From: Halonotius pteroides
Lineage (GTDB): Archaea > Halobacteriota > Halobacteria > Halobacteriales > Haloferacaceae
Assembly (NCBI RefSeq): GCF_003605635.1
Contig: NZ_QMDW01000002.1
Location: 62,001-126,000, forward strand
DNA: 64,000 bases
Direction of reading: 5' to 3'
In this document: piece by piece, positions 43,807 to 53,261 of the stretch
Layout of the letters: every line of letters begins with the position of its first letter
How positions within the stretch are numbered: position 1 is the first letter of the stretch
The notes under the pieces: model-generated
Told to the model about the DNA's origin: nothing
The model's input: only the letters and a program-made list of their open reading frames with translations
The model's database searches: none
Program-made: the position numbers and the translations under genes

Positions 43807-44913
43807 TCAACGGATCTTTCGGACATTGCTCAGATCGTAGCCCCGGTCGTGGAGTTCGCTCTCGAAGGCGGCGATCTCATCCCGATCCAACCGACCGAGC
43901 GCACCGGGAAGTTCACGGATCGACAACAGACGGGCGCGCTGTGAGCCGCCGGTCTCCCACCCAAACGACAGCGTCCCGGTTGTCGCCGCCGAAAGGCTAC
44001 CAAGCTGGGCGTCGGTCACCGCCTCCGCGTCGGCGACGACAAGCACCAGCCCACCGCGGGCGGCGACCATCCGGGTCAGCCCGCGAAGCAGGCGAACGAC
44101 AGCCGCCCACGACACCACATCGTCCGAGAGGTCACCGAGGTCGGTGACCGCGTCGATCACAACGAGAGTCCCGCCGACAGCGTCGTCCAGCGACGCCCGC
44201 AACATCGACAGGATCGCTGGGCTGTCAGCCGCCCCCGAGTCGTCGCTCCCGGCACCCGTTGTCGACGATGTGGCCGTGGCTGCAACGTCGGCAACGGTGG
44301 TACCGTCGGCGTTGGTATCGTCGGCAGCGGTAGTGTCGTCAACGGCGGTGGCGTTGTCGACAGCGGTGGTGCTGTCACCGGCGTCGTCGCCGGGGATCGT
44401 CGCAGTGGTCTCACCGTAGTCGAATGGGTCGGCTGTTTCGTCGTTCTCGACAGCGTCATCGGCGATACCATCAGGGTCGGCGTCACCATCAGCGGGCGAC
44501 TCCGGCGGCAGCGACGGCGGCGCGTCGCTGTCCTGGTACCACGCTTCCGGCACGTCGGTCGCGTCGAAATACGCCGCCGAGAGGTCATGATAGGTGATCC
44601 CCGTGGCCGCCCGCTTAGCGATCTCGGTGGAGACCGTCTCGGTCAGTGCCGCCTCTAGCGAATCAGTCGTTGCCGCCACCGAAAGATAGTGGACACTTGC
44701 GGGGACGATCACCCCTTCGTGGTCGATCCCCCGATAGTGACGCTCGAAGGCCTCGTTGTCGGTCGTCGCTAAGGCGTTCATCGCCGCGCTGGTCTGGGCG
44801 AACTTCCGGCCGCCGGCACCGGGTTCGGTCGCCAACAACACGACGCTGCCCGTGGGGACGCCCCCGTCGAGCATCGAATCCAGCCGGGAGACGCCGAACG
44901 GGATATCGACCAT
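43807..44913 (-). CDS. RecA/KaiC-superfamily-like protein with degenerate Walker A
   Basis: A 368-residue protein. IPFGVSRLDSMLDGGVPTGSVVLLATEPGAGGRKFAQTSA is a KaiC-like opening, but the P-loop reads EPGAGGRKF instead of GxxGxGKT. Residues ~135-225 are a low-complexity Asp/Thr/Ala insert with repeated VDDTTA-like units. The C-terminal part has GGTLVVIDAVTDLGDL (Walker B-like) and RLLRGLTRMVAARGGLVLVVADAE. Similar proteins are annotated HTR-like in haloarchaea. ATP hydrolysis is doubtful; a scaffold or sensory role is possible. Confidence 0.75.
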   Translation of the reverse strand: MVDIPFGVSRLDSMLDGGVPTGSVVLLATEPGAGGRKFAQTSAAMNALATTDNEAFERHYRGIDHEGVIVPASVHYLSVAATTDSLEAALTETVSTEIAKRAATGITYHDLSAAYFDATDVPEAWYQDSDAPPSLPPESPADGDADPDGIADDAVENDETADPFDYGETTATIPGDDAGDSTTAVDNATAVDDTTAADDTNADGTTVADVAATATSSTTGAGSDDSGAADSPAILSMLRASLDDAVGGTLVVIDAVTDLGDLSDDVVSWAAVVRLLRGLTRMVAARGGLVLVVADAEAVTDAQLGSLSAATTGTLSFGWETGGSQRARLLSIRELPGALGRLDRDEIAAFESELHDRGYDLSNVRKIR

Positions 44914-44927
44914 AGGTGGCGATACGG

Positions 44928-45920
44928 CTACGCCCGTTTAGCCGTTACGTCGAGCGGGTCGCCGCCGACCCGTGCACCGTGGTTGCGGCCTGCAACGAGA
45001 TCAACCGTGCCGTCGATTCCAGCCGCATCGAGTGCTGCCCGGCCAGCCGTGCGAGCCGCGTCGCCGTGGGCGGCGTCGGTGACGCCGTAGACGGTCGGTC
45101 CCCACGAGGATTGTCCCGCCCCGTAGATCGCCGGCGACCCCGACAGCGAGTCGACGAGTTCGCCGACTGGGGGCCGGTAAACGCCGCCCTGTTCGTCGGT
45201 GTACCACGTGCCGTTGAGCCGGCCGATCTCGGCGACAGCCGCGCCAAAGCGGTCGGCATCGCCGGCGGCGATCGCGGGCAACACCCGCCGGGTGAGTAGC
45301 CCCGAGATGCGGTCGGCGATCGCCGGCTCGGCACGCTCGATGGCCGTGCGAATGCTGTCGTCCTCCACGTCGCCGCTGCGGCCTGGCTCGCTGTCAGGGA
45401 TCACAAGCAGAAATCGCCAGTGGTCAGGGATCCGGTGGCGGGCGGCGATCGGCGGCACCGTCCAGTCGCCGTCCTGTGGGCGATCGGTCGTGAACCGCGC
45501 GGTCGGGTGGCCGCCATCAAGCACGAACCCGCCGGCCTCGAAGGTGCCAACACCGATCCCCGACCGCCCGCCGCGACCGAGCGCAGGCGCGATCTCGCGG
45601 ACGGCGATCCCCTTGTTGTGGGCGTCGGCGACCGCCGTTGCCACGGTCAACGCCGTTTGGGTACCGCTACCGAGCCCGACGTGTGCCGGGAGCTGCTGGT
45701 CGAGCTGCAGTGAGACGCCATCGACACCCAACTGCTCGCAGACCGTTTCGGCGACCGATTCGATCGCCGGCGGCGCGTCGACCGACGCAGCCGGGGTTGC
45801 TGACAGCGACATCTGTGGCGCGTCGAGGGCCACGCCAAGCGCGCCATACAGCCGGCTGTGTGACAGCGAGAGATTGCTAAAGCCGAAATGCAGCCGCCCG
45901 CCAACGGCGACCTGTGTCAT
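44928..45920 (-). CDS. Beta-RFAP synthase-family protein (GHMP fold)
   Basis: A 330-residue GHMP-superfamily protein resembling beta-ribofuranosylaminobenzene 5'-phosphate synthase, which joins p-aminobenzoate to PRPP as the first step of methanopterin synthesis. Evidence: VAVGGRLHFGFSNLSLSHSRLYGALGVALDAP, the GHMP loop LPAHVGLGSGTQTALTVATA near residue 80, and GRGGRSGIGVGTFEAGGFVLDGG. Haloarchaea do not make methanopterin, so the cell role may be in folate/pABA chemistry. It ends 14 nt before the RecA-like gene starts. Confidence 0.85.
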   Translation of the reverse strand: MTQVAVGGRLHFGFSNLSLSHSRLYGALGVALDAPQMSLSATPAASVDAPPAIESVAETVCEQLGVDGVSLQLDQQLPAHVGLGSGTQTALTVATAVADAHNKGIAVREIAPALGRGGRSGIGVGTFEAGGFVLDGGHPTARFTTDRPQDGDWTVPPIAARHRIPDHWRFLLVIPDSEPGRSGDVEDDSIRTAIERAEPAIADRISGLLTRRVLPAIAAGDADRFGAAVAEIGRLNGTWYTDEQGGVYRPPVGELVDSLSGSPAIYGAGQSSWGPTVYGVTDAAHGDAARTAGRAALDAAGIDGTVDLVAGRNHGARVGGDPLDVTAKRA

Positions 45921-45989
45921 ACCGATAGTTGGACATGCGGTGGTATTCGGGTTTCGGCAGCGGCAGTGATCGGGGGGAGGGCCGCTCGC

Positions 45990-47645
45990 TCACCCGAACT
46001 GTTCGAGGAATGTGTTGACATCCGCGTCGCTGCCGGCAACAACAAGCCGATCTCGCCGTGCAAGCTGAAATGTCGCTTCCAGTTCTGTCAGCGTACGGCC
46101 GTCACGCTCAACGGCGACGACGGTACAGCCGGTTCGTGCTCTGATGTGAGCACCTTCCAGCGTCTCACCGGCCAACCCTGGAGCGGTCGTTTTCATGATC
46201 TCGACGTTGGTTTCGATGCCGAGGATCTCCTCGTCGTCGATGACAAGCGAGGCGATCGACCGGCCGCTGACCGTCGCCAACGAAAGGACATAGTCCGCCC
46301 CCGCGCGGTATGTTTTCGGCACCGCAGCCCGGGTTTCGGCACGGGCGATGAGCTCCGTCTCCGGGTCAAGTTCACGCACGATCAGTGTCGCAAACTCGGT
46401 GGCGGTCTCATCCGGGATCGCCAACACGACCGACTCGGCGGTTCCGACATCGGCGGCGGTGAGCGTCTCAGTGACCGTTGCGTCGCCGACGACATCGACC
46501 CCATCTTTCGATTCAATATCGACGACGGTATGTGTGATACTGGCCGCCGACAGCAGCTCCGAGACCGTTTGGCCGACCTGTCCGTAGCCAACGACGACAA
46601 CGCGCCCGCGACCGAACTGTCGAATCCGCGAGCCGGTAGCGGTACGGAGTCGGTCGAGGGCGGCACCGTCACCGGTCACCAACAGCGTCATCCCGCGTTC
46701 CAGCGTGGTATCCAGCGGCGGTGGCGTCTCGAAGTCGCCCTTGTGCCACGCGCCGACGACGTTGACGTTGTACCGATCACGGATGTTGCTGTCGGCCAAC
46801 GTCTGGCCGGCCAGTTCGCTGTCAGCCCGAACCGAGACCTCGGCGATCTCGAAGTCCTCGCCCAGCTGGATCGAATCCCCGAGATCGGTTTCGATGGCGG
46901 TTGTCACCTTCCGGGCCAACCCCTCCCCAAGCAGTTGCCGGGGTGTGACAACATGGTCGGCCCCAGCAAGGTCATGGTAGGCGGCAAGCGAGGGATCTTC
47001 GACGACGCTGACCACGGTCACATCCTCGGTGACCTCACGGGCCGCAAGGACGATGCTGGCGTCGACCCGATCCGAGACATCGGCGACGAGGGCGCGGGCC
47101 GAACCGAGATTGGCGTCCCGAAGGTCGGCGGCCGACTGTGGGTCGGCGTGGATGACGGTGTAATCCTCCGCATAGAGGTCGGCCGCCCGCTCGTGATCCG
47201 GTTCGACGAGGACGTAGGCAACGTCCTTCGAGTCGAGTTCGGCGATCAACTCCCGGGCGCGATCGGTGTAGGTGCAGATGACCACATGGTCGCTGTGCTC
47301 ATCATCGACGGTGGTCGGCACCGAGACCGAGAACTGCTCGCGGAACCACGGCAGCAGGATCGCCGGCAAGGCGAGAAAGAACAGGCCGACGCCGGTGAGA
47401 TCCAACAGCACAACCAACGCGTTCATCTCCGGGCTCTTCCAGGGGGCATCCGAGCCGTAGCCGGTGGCGGTGATCGTCTCGACGACGACCTGTCCCGAGT
47501 GAAACAACGAGATCTCCGTCCCTGGTGGCGGGTAGGGGCCGGGCTCGAAGGTGCGCATCCCAGCGTCGTAGATGACGGCCATGACCGCGACAAAGACGAC
47601 GACAAAGACGAGGAAGTAGCCGACGCGCTTCCGGAGACTCCGCAT
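45990..47645 (-). CDS. Two-helix K+ channel with tandem RCK units
   Basis: A 551-residue potassium channel. Two helices (residues ~8-28 and ~75-98) flank a pore loop VVVETITATGYGSDAPW with the TGYG selectivity filter. Cytoplasmic part: RCK_N 1 (DHVVICTYTDRARELI, ~118), RCK_C (~245-325), RCK_N 2 (GRVVVVGYGQVGQTVSELL, ~347) and a second RCK_C at the end. This is the MthK-like layout doubled in one chain. The nucleotide glycines are complete only in the second RCK (GYGQVG). Confidence 0.9.
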   Translation of the reverse strand: MRSLRKRVGYFLVFVVVFVAVMAVIYDAGMRTFEPGPYPPPGTEISLFHSGQVVVETITATGYGSDAPWKSPEMNALVVLLDLTGVGLFFLALPAILLPWFREQFSVSVPTTVDDEHSDHVVICTYTDRARELIAELDSKDVAYVLVEPDHERAADLYAEDYTVIHADPQSAADLRDANLGSARALVADVSDRVDASIVLAAREVTEDVTVVSVVEDPSLAAYHDLAGADHVVTPRQLLGEGLARKVTTAIETDLGDSIQLGEDFEIAEVSVRADSELAGQTLADSNIRDRYNVNVVGAWHKGDFETPPPLDTTLERGMTLLVTGDGAALDRLRTATGSRIRQFGRGRVVVVGYGQVGQTVSELLSAASITHTVVDIESKDGVDVVGDATVTETLTAADVGTAESVVLAIPDETATEFATLIVRELDPETELIARAETRAAVPKTYRAGADYVLSLATVSGRSIASLVIDDEEILGIETNVEIMKTTAPGLAGETLEGAHIRARTGCTVVAVERDGRTLTELEATFQLARRDRLVVAGSDADVNTFLEQFG

Positions 47646-47736
47646 ACCCGAGCAATGTGGCGATCATAAAAAACACCCCCGTCTGATCGCGGTCGTCGGC
47701 AGTGTGGTTTTGCTGTCGGGCCGCGGATCGGCAGGT

Positions 47737-48039
47737 ATGGCTGACAGCGGCGTCCAGCGTGTTGCTCACGACCTCCTCGGCGAGCCACACATCTGTGGGC
47801 GGCGGATCAGCGTCCGTCAGGTCGCCGCCCTCGCCAAGGAACGGGATACTGAACCCGAGACGGTCGCCGACCGGTTCGATCTCGATGTGGCCGACGTGTA
47901 TCACGCGCTGGCGTACTGCCACGACCATCCGGGCGAGATGCAGGCCGTCAAGCGCGAGCGGGCCGAAGCGATCGCGGCGTTCAGCGAGGAAATCGAGCGG
48001 CAGGACGGTGTCGATCCAAAGACGACCGACAATGAGTGA
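47737..48039 (+). CDS. DUF433-type antitoxin
   Basis: A 100-residue protein: LLGEPHICGRRISVRQVAAL, then ERDTEPETVADRFDLDVADVYHALAYCHDHPGEM, the DUF433 helix-turn-helix family (GxPxIxGTRISV-type opening). It is found as antitoxin partner of DUF5615 PIN-like toxins. The stop overlaps the next gene by eight bases. ATG 47737 chosen over 47704 because the family-specific part starts there. Confidence 0.85.
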   Translation: MADSGVQRVAHDLLGEPHICGRRISVRQVAALAKERDTEPETVADRFDLDVADVYHALAYCHDHPGEMQAVKRERAEAIAAFSEEIERQDGVDPKTTDNE

Positions 48040-48370
48040 GTGGCGGTTCCCTCTCGACGAGAACATCGATCCGAAGACAGTCACCTATCTGCGAAAGGAG
48101 GGTGTCGATGTTGAGCACGTCCGTGACACTCTCGGCGAGGGAGCTGATGACGAGGCCGGTATTCTGCCGTACGTCCGTGAGACCGACCGGATCATCGTCA
48201 CCAGCGACGTGAGTGGTTTCGGCGCGCTCACGTCAGATTCCCACGCAAGCGTCGTGTTGCTACACGACGATACGATGGCGGCCTACAGCGTCGCCGCCGG
48301 GATACTGGCGATGATCGAGGCGTATGGGAACCAGTTCAGCGGTCGCGGACAACTCGATCCGTGGTGGTAG
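48032..48370 (+). CDS. DUF5615 PIN-like toxin
   Basis: A 112-residue PIN-fold protein: [26 protein letters not shown] holds the acidic residues of strand 1 (LDEN), and [15 protein letters not shown] holds the second acidic site. The family forms toxin-antitoxin pairs with DUF433; both genes overlap by eight bases and must be translated together. The probable activity is RNA cleavage. Confidence 0.85.
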   Translation: MSEWRFPLDENIDPKTVTYLRKEGVDVEHVRDTLGEGADDEAGILPYVRETDRIIVTSDVSGFGALTSDSHASVVLLHDDTMAAYSVAAGILAMIEAYGNQFSGRGQLDPWW

Positions 48371-48452
48371 TGACTCTCACAGAGAATCCAACGATCCGAC
48401 AGCCCATCGCGCCCATCGAAACCGTTTTGATGAAACCTGCCGCACAGTCGGT

Positions 48453-50135
48453 ATGCCACCCGAACCGACCACCGAATACGACCCCACGCTGGGGAGGAAG
48501 TTTATTTTCGTTACCGGCGGCGTGATGTCCGGGCTCGGAAAGGGGATCACCGCCGCGAGCACGGGCCGCCTGCTGGCGAATGCCGGCTTCGACGTGACCG
48601 CGGTCAAGGTCGACCCCTATCTCAACGTCGACGCCGGGACGATGAACCCCTACGAGCACGGCGAGGTGTACGTCCTCAAGGACGGCGGCGAGGTCGATCT
48701 CGATCTCGGCAACTACGAGCGCTTCCTTGGGATCGATATGACCTCCGATCACAACGTGACAACCGGGAAGACCTACCAGAGCGTCATCGAGGCCGAACGC
48801 GCCGGCGACTACCTCGGCAAAACCGTCCAGATCATCCCCCACGTGACGGATGATATCAAACGCCGCATCCGCGAGGCCGCCGAAGGTACCGATGTCTGTA
48901 TCGTCGAGATCGGCGGCACCGTCGGCGACATCGAGTCGATGCCGTTTCTCGAATCCCTCCGGCAGTTCGCCAGCGAGGAACGCGACGATGATCTGCTCTT
49001 CATGCACGTCACGCTCGTCCCCAACTCGATGAACGGCGAGCAGAAGACCAAACCGACCCAACACAGCGTCAAGGAACTGCGATCGATCGGCTTGCAGCCC
49101 GACATCCTCGTCGGGCGCAACGAGGAGCGACTCAACGAGAAGACGAAAACGAAGATCGCCCGCTTCTGTGACGTCTCAACCGATGCCGTCTTCTCGAATC
49201 CTGATGTCGACGACATCTACAAGGTGCCGCTGATGGTCGAAGACGAGGGCCTCGACGAGTACGTGATGGAACGGCTCGGCATCGCCAACAACGCCGTCCC
49301 GAAAGCCGACCGCTCCCAACGCTGGCGGGAGCTTGTCACCCGTGAACGCGATGGCAGCGTCAAGATCGCGCTGGTCGGCAAATACGGGCTTGAAGACGCC
49401 TATATGTCGATCCACGAGGCGCTGAAACACGCCGGGATCGAACAACAAACCGATGTCGAGGTCTTGTGGGTTGATGCCGACGAGATGGCGGAGAAACACG
49501 CCGAGCGGATGGAATCGGCCGACGGGATCATCGTCCCCGGCGGCTTCGGCTCCCGCGGCGCGGCAGGGAAGATCAACGCTGTCCGCTACGCTCGCGAAAA
49601 CGACGTGCCGTTCCTCGGGCTCTGTCTGGGCTTCCAGATGGCAGTCATCGAGCAAGCCCGCAACGTGCTGGGGCTTGCGGGGGCCCACTCCGCTGAGATC
49701 GATGAGGAGACACCGCATCCCGTCATCGACATCCTGCCCGAGCAGACAGAGATCGACGACATGGGCGGGACGATGCGGCTCGGTGCCCACGAAACCCGGA
49801 TCGACCCCGACACGCTGGCCGCCGAGATCTACAACGCGGACTCCTGTACCGAACGCCACCGCCACCGCTACGAGGTCAATCCCGAGTATATCGACGAACT
49901 GGAGTCCGAGAACATGGTCTTCTCCGGAACCTCGGGCCGACGCATGGAGATCCTCGAACTCGACGACCACCCATTTTTCCTCGGGACGCAGTTCCACCCC
50001 GAGTTCCGGTCGCGGCCCGACCGCGCGAGCCCGCCGTTCGTGGGCTTCCTTGCGGCGGTCACGGAGCACAGCGACTCGACTGAAGCGGCAAGCGAACCAA
50101 CCGATGATGACACCGAAACCGAGGCGACAGTTTAG
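48453..50135 (+). CDS. pyrG: CTP synthase
   Basis: Makes CTP from UTP with glutamine nitrogen. 560 residues: [20 protein letters not shown] (P-loop, residues ~16-35), [39 protein letters not shown], and a C-terminal glutamine amidotransferase domain from ~300 with [27 protein letters not shown] (nucleophile Cys) and [12 protein letters not shown] (His-Glu). The ATG at 48453 fits the family start. It ends with TAG directly followed by the ATG of guaAb. Confidence 0.96.
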   Translation: MPPEPTTEYDPTLGRKFIFVTGGVMSGLGKGITAASTGRLLANAGFDVTAVKVDPYLNVDAGTMNPYEHGEVYVLKDGGEVDLDLGNYERFLGIDMTSDHNVTTGKTYQSVIEAERAGDYLGKTVQIIPHVTDDIKRRIREAAEGTDVCIVEIGGTVGDIESMPFLESLRQFASEERDDDLLFMHVTLVPNSMNGEQKTKPTQHSVKELRSIGLQPDILVGRNEERLNEKTKTKIARFCDVSTDAVFSNPDVDDIYKVPLMVEDEGLDEYVMERLGIANNAVPKADRSQRWRELVTRERDGSVKIALVGKYGLEDAYMSIHEALKHAGIEQQTDVEVLWVDADEMAEKHAERMESADGIIVPGGFGSRGAAGKINAVRYARENDVPFLGLCLGFQMAVIEQARNVLGLAGAHSAEIDEETPHPVIDILPEQTEIDDMGGTMRLGAHETRIDPDTLAAEIYNADSCTERHRHRYEVNPEYIDELESENMVFSGTSGRRMEILELDDHPFFLGTQFHPEFRSRPDRASPPFVGFLAAVTEHSDSTEAASEPTDDDTETEATV

Positions 50136-51053
50136 ATGGTAAACCCAACCGAGTTCATCGACGACGCAGTCGAATCGATCAGCGAGCAGATCGGCGACGA
50201 CAACGCGATTATCGCGCTGTCGGGCGGTGTCGACTCCTCCGTGGCCGCGACAGTCGCCTACGAGGCCGTCGGCGAGCAACTCACGCCGGTCTACGTCGAC
50301 ACCGGCCTGATGCGGAAAGGCGAAACCGAGCAGATCCGCGAGACGTTTTCCTTCATGGATTCCCTCCAGGTTGTCGATGCCCGCGAACGGTTTCTCGACG
50401 CGCTGGAGGGGGTGACTGATCCCGAGGAGAAACGGGAGGCCATCGGCGAGCAGTTCATCCGGGAGTTCGAACGCGAAGCGAAGGAAACGGACGCCAAGCA
50501 GTTGGTGCAGGGAACGATCTATCCCGACCGCATCGAGTCGGAAGGCAACATCAAATCCCACCACAACGTCGGCGGGCTGCCCGAGGTCGTCGACTTCGAG
50601 GGGATCGTCGAGCCCGTCCGCGACCTCTACAAGGACGAGGTTCGGGCGGTCGCCCGCGAACTCGACCTCGAAGCGATTATCTCTGAACGCATGCCGTTCC
50701 CCGGCCCCGGCCTTGCGGTGCGGATTATCGGCGAGGTGACACCGGAGAAGGTCAAGGTTGCCCGCGAATCCTGTCACGTCGTCGAAGAGGAGCTTGCGGA
50801 GTACGAGCCGTGGCAGGCCTTCGCCGCCGTGATCGGGAAAGCGACGGGCGTCAAAGGTGACAACCGCGTTCACGGCTGGGTCGTGGCCGTCCGGTCGGTC
50901 GAGAGCCGCGACGGGATGACTGCCCGCGCTCAAGAGATCGACTGGGAAACACTCCAGCGCGTCCAGAGCCGCATCACCGGCGAAAACGAGAATGTCGCCC
51001 GCGTCGTCTACGACGTGACCCACAAGCCGCCGGCGACCATCGAGTACGAATGA
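50136..51053 (+). CDS. guaAb: GMP synthase ATP-pyrophosphatase subunit
   Basis: A 305-residue subunit that adenylates XMP and accepts ammonia from the separate glutaminase subunit, as in archaea. Motifs: [21 protein letters not shown] (PP-loop near residue 26), [23 protein letters not shown], and the C-terminal dimerisation domain ending [13 protein letters not shown]. It starts immediately after the pyrG stop, placing nucleotide amidation genes in one operon. The glutaminase subunit is not in the window. Confidence 0.95.
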   Translation: MVNPTEFIDDAVESISEQIGDDNAIIALSGGVDSSVAATVAYEAVGEQLTPVYVDTGLMRKGETEQIRETFSFMDSLQVVDARERFLDALEGVTDPEEKREAIGEQFIREFEREAKETDAKQLVQGTIYPDRIESEGNIKSHHNVGGLPEVVDFEGIVEPVRDLYKDEVRAVARELDLEAIISERMPFPGPGLAVRIIGEVTPEKVKVARESCHVVEEELAEYEPWQAFAAVIGKATGVKGDNRVHGWVVAVRSVESRDGMTARAQEIDWETLQRVQSRITGENENVARVVYDVTHKPPATIEYE

Positions 51054-51385
51054 GCGAGACCGCAATCGTCGCCGGCCCCGATCCCGATGGGCTGGGCGAC
51101 GCCCTGGCCGACGAGGGGTTCAGCATCACCCGGATCGACGGTGTGGTATCGTCGTCGACGCTGGATGCTGCCGGCATTGACGACGCCGCGATGGTGGTGT
51201 TGACCGACGTGGGCGAAGCCAGCGGGATTCCCGTTGCCAAGGAACTGAACCCCGAGGTTCGCGTGGTCGTCTACAGCGAGCAGTCGCTGCCGGAGGTCGC
51301 AACACGGCAGACTGACTTGGCGGTCGATCCCGCGCTGTTGGACGTGAGCGTTGTCGCCGAGGAGTTGGCCGCCGAATCTAGTTGA
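51050..51385 (+). CDS. Conserved haloarchaeal protein (DUF7126-like)
   Basis: A 111-residue protein: [30 protein letters not shown] and [46 protein letters not shown] flavodoxin-like or receiver-like alternating fold is suggested. It overlaps the guaAb stop (ATGA) and so is translated with pyrG and guaAb; a role in nucleotide metabolism is inference. Its 3' end overlaps the convergent PIN pseudogene by eight bases. Confidence 0.8.
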   Translation: MSETAIVAGPDPDGLGDALADEGFSITRIDGVVSSSTLDAAGIDDAAMVVLTDVGEASGIPVAKELNPEVRVVVYSEQSLPEVATRQTDLAVDPALLDVSVVAEELAAESS

Positions 51386-51854
51386 CGCTGTGAGATTCCT
51401 CAAGAACGGGCGACGGAACAGGATTCACATATTCAAACGGTTCGCCGTCGCATAACGATTCAAAATCCAGATCAGTCGTGACGAGCCGATCCGCTTCAGC
51501 CTGCCGTGCGAGCGAGAGGTAGAAACAGTCATACACATCGTGATTTTTTGCCGCGCTGATCTCCTAGGCGTTGCGGACGGTTGTCTCGTCGCTATCGACG
51601 AACTCGATGGGATATGCAAGCAGAGAGTTGACCGCGTTTTTGGCTTCGACTGTCTCGAAGCCGAGATCTTCCAATAACCATTGCACACGAAGCGGGAGGT
51701 AGCCAAAGACCAGCAACGTCTCGCTGCCGCGGAGCACGGGCACCAACTCGTCGGCAACGTACGAATGGCCCGGATGGTCGTCGATCAGCTGGATCGTCAG
51801 CGCGTTCAGATCCGGGAGGACGCTATCGGCAACCGAACGTCGCCTCCCCAGCAT
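51378..51854 (-). pseudogene. PIN-domain toxin gene interrupted by one amber codon
   Basis: A 159-codon frame in phase throughout: SVLPDLNALTIQLIDDHPGHSYVADELV at the start, and NHDVYDCFYLSLARQAEADRLVTTDLDFE near the end, both typical of VapC/PIN toxins (D4-type first Asp, YDCFYLSLA, TTDxDF). Codon 97 (51564-51566) is TAG between NA and EISAAKNHD, where family members usually have a Leu or similar residue. The start overlaps the AbrB-type antitoxin gene by 32 nt. The toxin lacks the second half of its active site if translation stops there. Confidence 0.8.
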
Positions 51855-52083
51855 CGCGGAACGCTTCCTCGCCCCACTCGTCGCCGTGGGTAACCGTTTC
51901 TAACTCCGGTAATTCCCGGACGAGACGGATATTACCGCCCTCCCGAATCACGGTGAACTCAACACCGCCGTCGAGCTGTAAGTCCTCCCGGAGCGATTTC
52001 GGAATCGTCAGCCGGCCGCGGTCATTCAACTCCGCCGTGCCGTACTGCTCGCCGGTATCGGTGTCGTCGTCAGTTTGACTCAT
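51823..52083 (-). CDS. AbrB/MazE-type antitoxin
   Basis: An 86-residue protein: QYGTAELNDRGRLTIPKSLREDLQLDGGVEFTVIREGGNIRLVR is a SpoVT/AbrB swapped-hairpin, followed by a tail (GDEWGEEAFRDAGEATFG) that normally wraps a PIN toxin. ATG 52083 is used since the earlier ATG at 52170 adds an unlikely leader. The toxin gene overlapping its 3' end has an amber codon, so the antitoxin may be an orphan. Confidence 0.87.
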   Translation of the reverse strand: MSQTDDDTDTGEQYGTAELNDRGRLTIPKSLREDLQLDGGVEFTVIREGGNIRLVRELPELETVTHGDEWGEEAFRDAGEATFGCR

Positions 52084-52235
52084 CCAATCAGCTATATTTA
52101 ATCGAAAGAGTTTGATCATTATAGGTCTTGGTGACCCCAGCGTAGTTATGATCGAGTGGTTCTTCGACAACCCGAATGCCCGCCGAGAATTAGTGTATCA
52201 AAGGCTATATTTATATTCAGGTTAAGCAAATCTGT

Positions 52236-53129
52236 ATGTATGTTCGCTCTGGTGATAACCCCCTCCAGACGCCGGAGCAGTTAGATGGGCGTTTCAAGCT
52301 TGTGGCCGGGCTTTACGCCGCCGCATTGCTCTCACCAGCAGTGTTAGGCCTCGCGACACCGTGGCTGGGGTCGGTGAGCTGGCCAGTCACGCTCGGCTTG
52401 CTTGGGGCAGTGGGAGCAGTTCTCACCGCCACCGTCGCATGGACAGTTTCCCGGCAAAGCGAGTTCGTTGCATGGCTTGACTCTCCTTGGATCGCGTTTC
52501 TCGTCCCCGCTGTCGGTATCCTCCCGATAAGTCTCTATCTGTTTGATGTCTTCCTATTCGTCGCGTTCGCCGTTACGGATCTTCAGCCGGACACCGCGGC
52601 CAATCTCATTGGATTCGTCGGCTTTGTTGCCGGGATAGCGGCTACGTTACTGGGTGAGTACCTCGTCCTCAGAGCCCGCACTCAACTGGCGAACACGACG
52701 GTAGACGACACCGACGTTGCTGTCGAGTGGACGGCAGGGTGGCCACGACGCGCTCAGCTTTGGTTCATGATTGGAACACTCGTCGTCATCGGCCTTCTCG
52801 CCGGAGTGGCCTTCTGGCGACTGGGCTGGAGGGGGGTAACGACTGTCCTACCTCTCGGACCGGTACTCGTGATCGCACTCAGATCGGTGGTTTCCGAGCG
52901 CACGCATCGTGCGAGTTCAGTGGGACTGGAACGGCGCAGAGACGGGCGATGGCTCGGCCCCCGTCGCCTCATCCCGTGGTCGAGGGTTGATGGCTTCAGT
53001 GTGACCGATGACGCGATCATCCTCCACCGGGCGTTGCCCCGCGTCGACATTCGATGCCAACGGAATCTCATCGATGACGAGGCAGTCGTCGCGGCACTCA
53101 ACACCCATCTCGATCGACGGGACACATAG
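52236..53129 (+). CDS. Polytopic membrane protein with PH-like C-terminus
   Basis: A 297-residue protein with about six hydrophobic segments between residues 22 and 215, followed by ~80 cytoplasmic residues RRRDGRWLGPRRLIPWSRVDGFSVTDDAIILHR, which resemble the bacterial PH domain-like (YdbT/DUF304-type) fold. A TATA-like CTATATTTATA at 52205-52215 lies about 25 nt upstream, so the transcript is probably leaderless. Function unknown. Confidence 0.7.
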   Translation: MYVRSGDNPLQTPEQLDGRFKLVAGLYAAALLSPAVLGLATPWLGSVSWPVTLGLLGAVGAVLTATVAWTVSRQSEFVAWLDSPWIAFLVPAVGILPISLYLFDVFLFVAFAVTDLQPDTAANLIGFVGFVAGIAATLLGEYLVLRARTQLANTTVDDTDVAVEWTAGWPRRAQLWFMIGTLVVIGLLAGVAFWRLGWRGVTTVLPLGPVLVIALRSVVSERTHRASSVGLERRRDGRWLGPRRLIPWSRVDGFSVTDDAIILHRALPRVDIRCQRNLIDDEAVVAALNTHLDRRDT

Positions 53130-53261
53130 CGTCTCGGTATCTCTCGATTAGATCGCAGCGAATACTATCGGCCGCCGAAGGTCATCTCCCAGACCGCCGC
53201 GAAACGCTTTTTTTACCACTCGTCAGCGTGGGCGAAGGACAGAGCCGACAGTACGACGGCG

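Noticed and set aside
40631-51854. Pyrrolysine or amber suppression as explanation for the two in-frame TAG codons.
   Set aside because: Genuine genes in the window (tmk, pyrG, the Hsp20 gene, the binding-protein gene) end with TAG, no pyl genes are seen, and both affected genes are of types that often decay.
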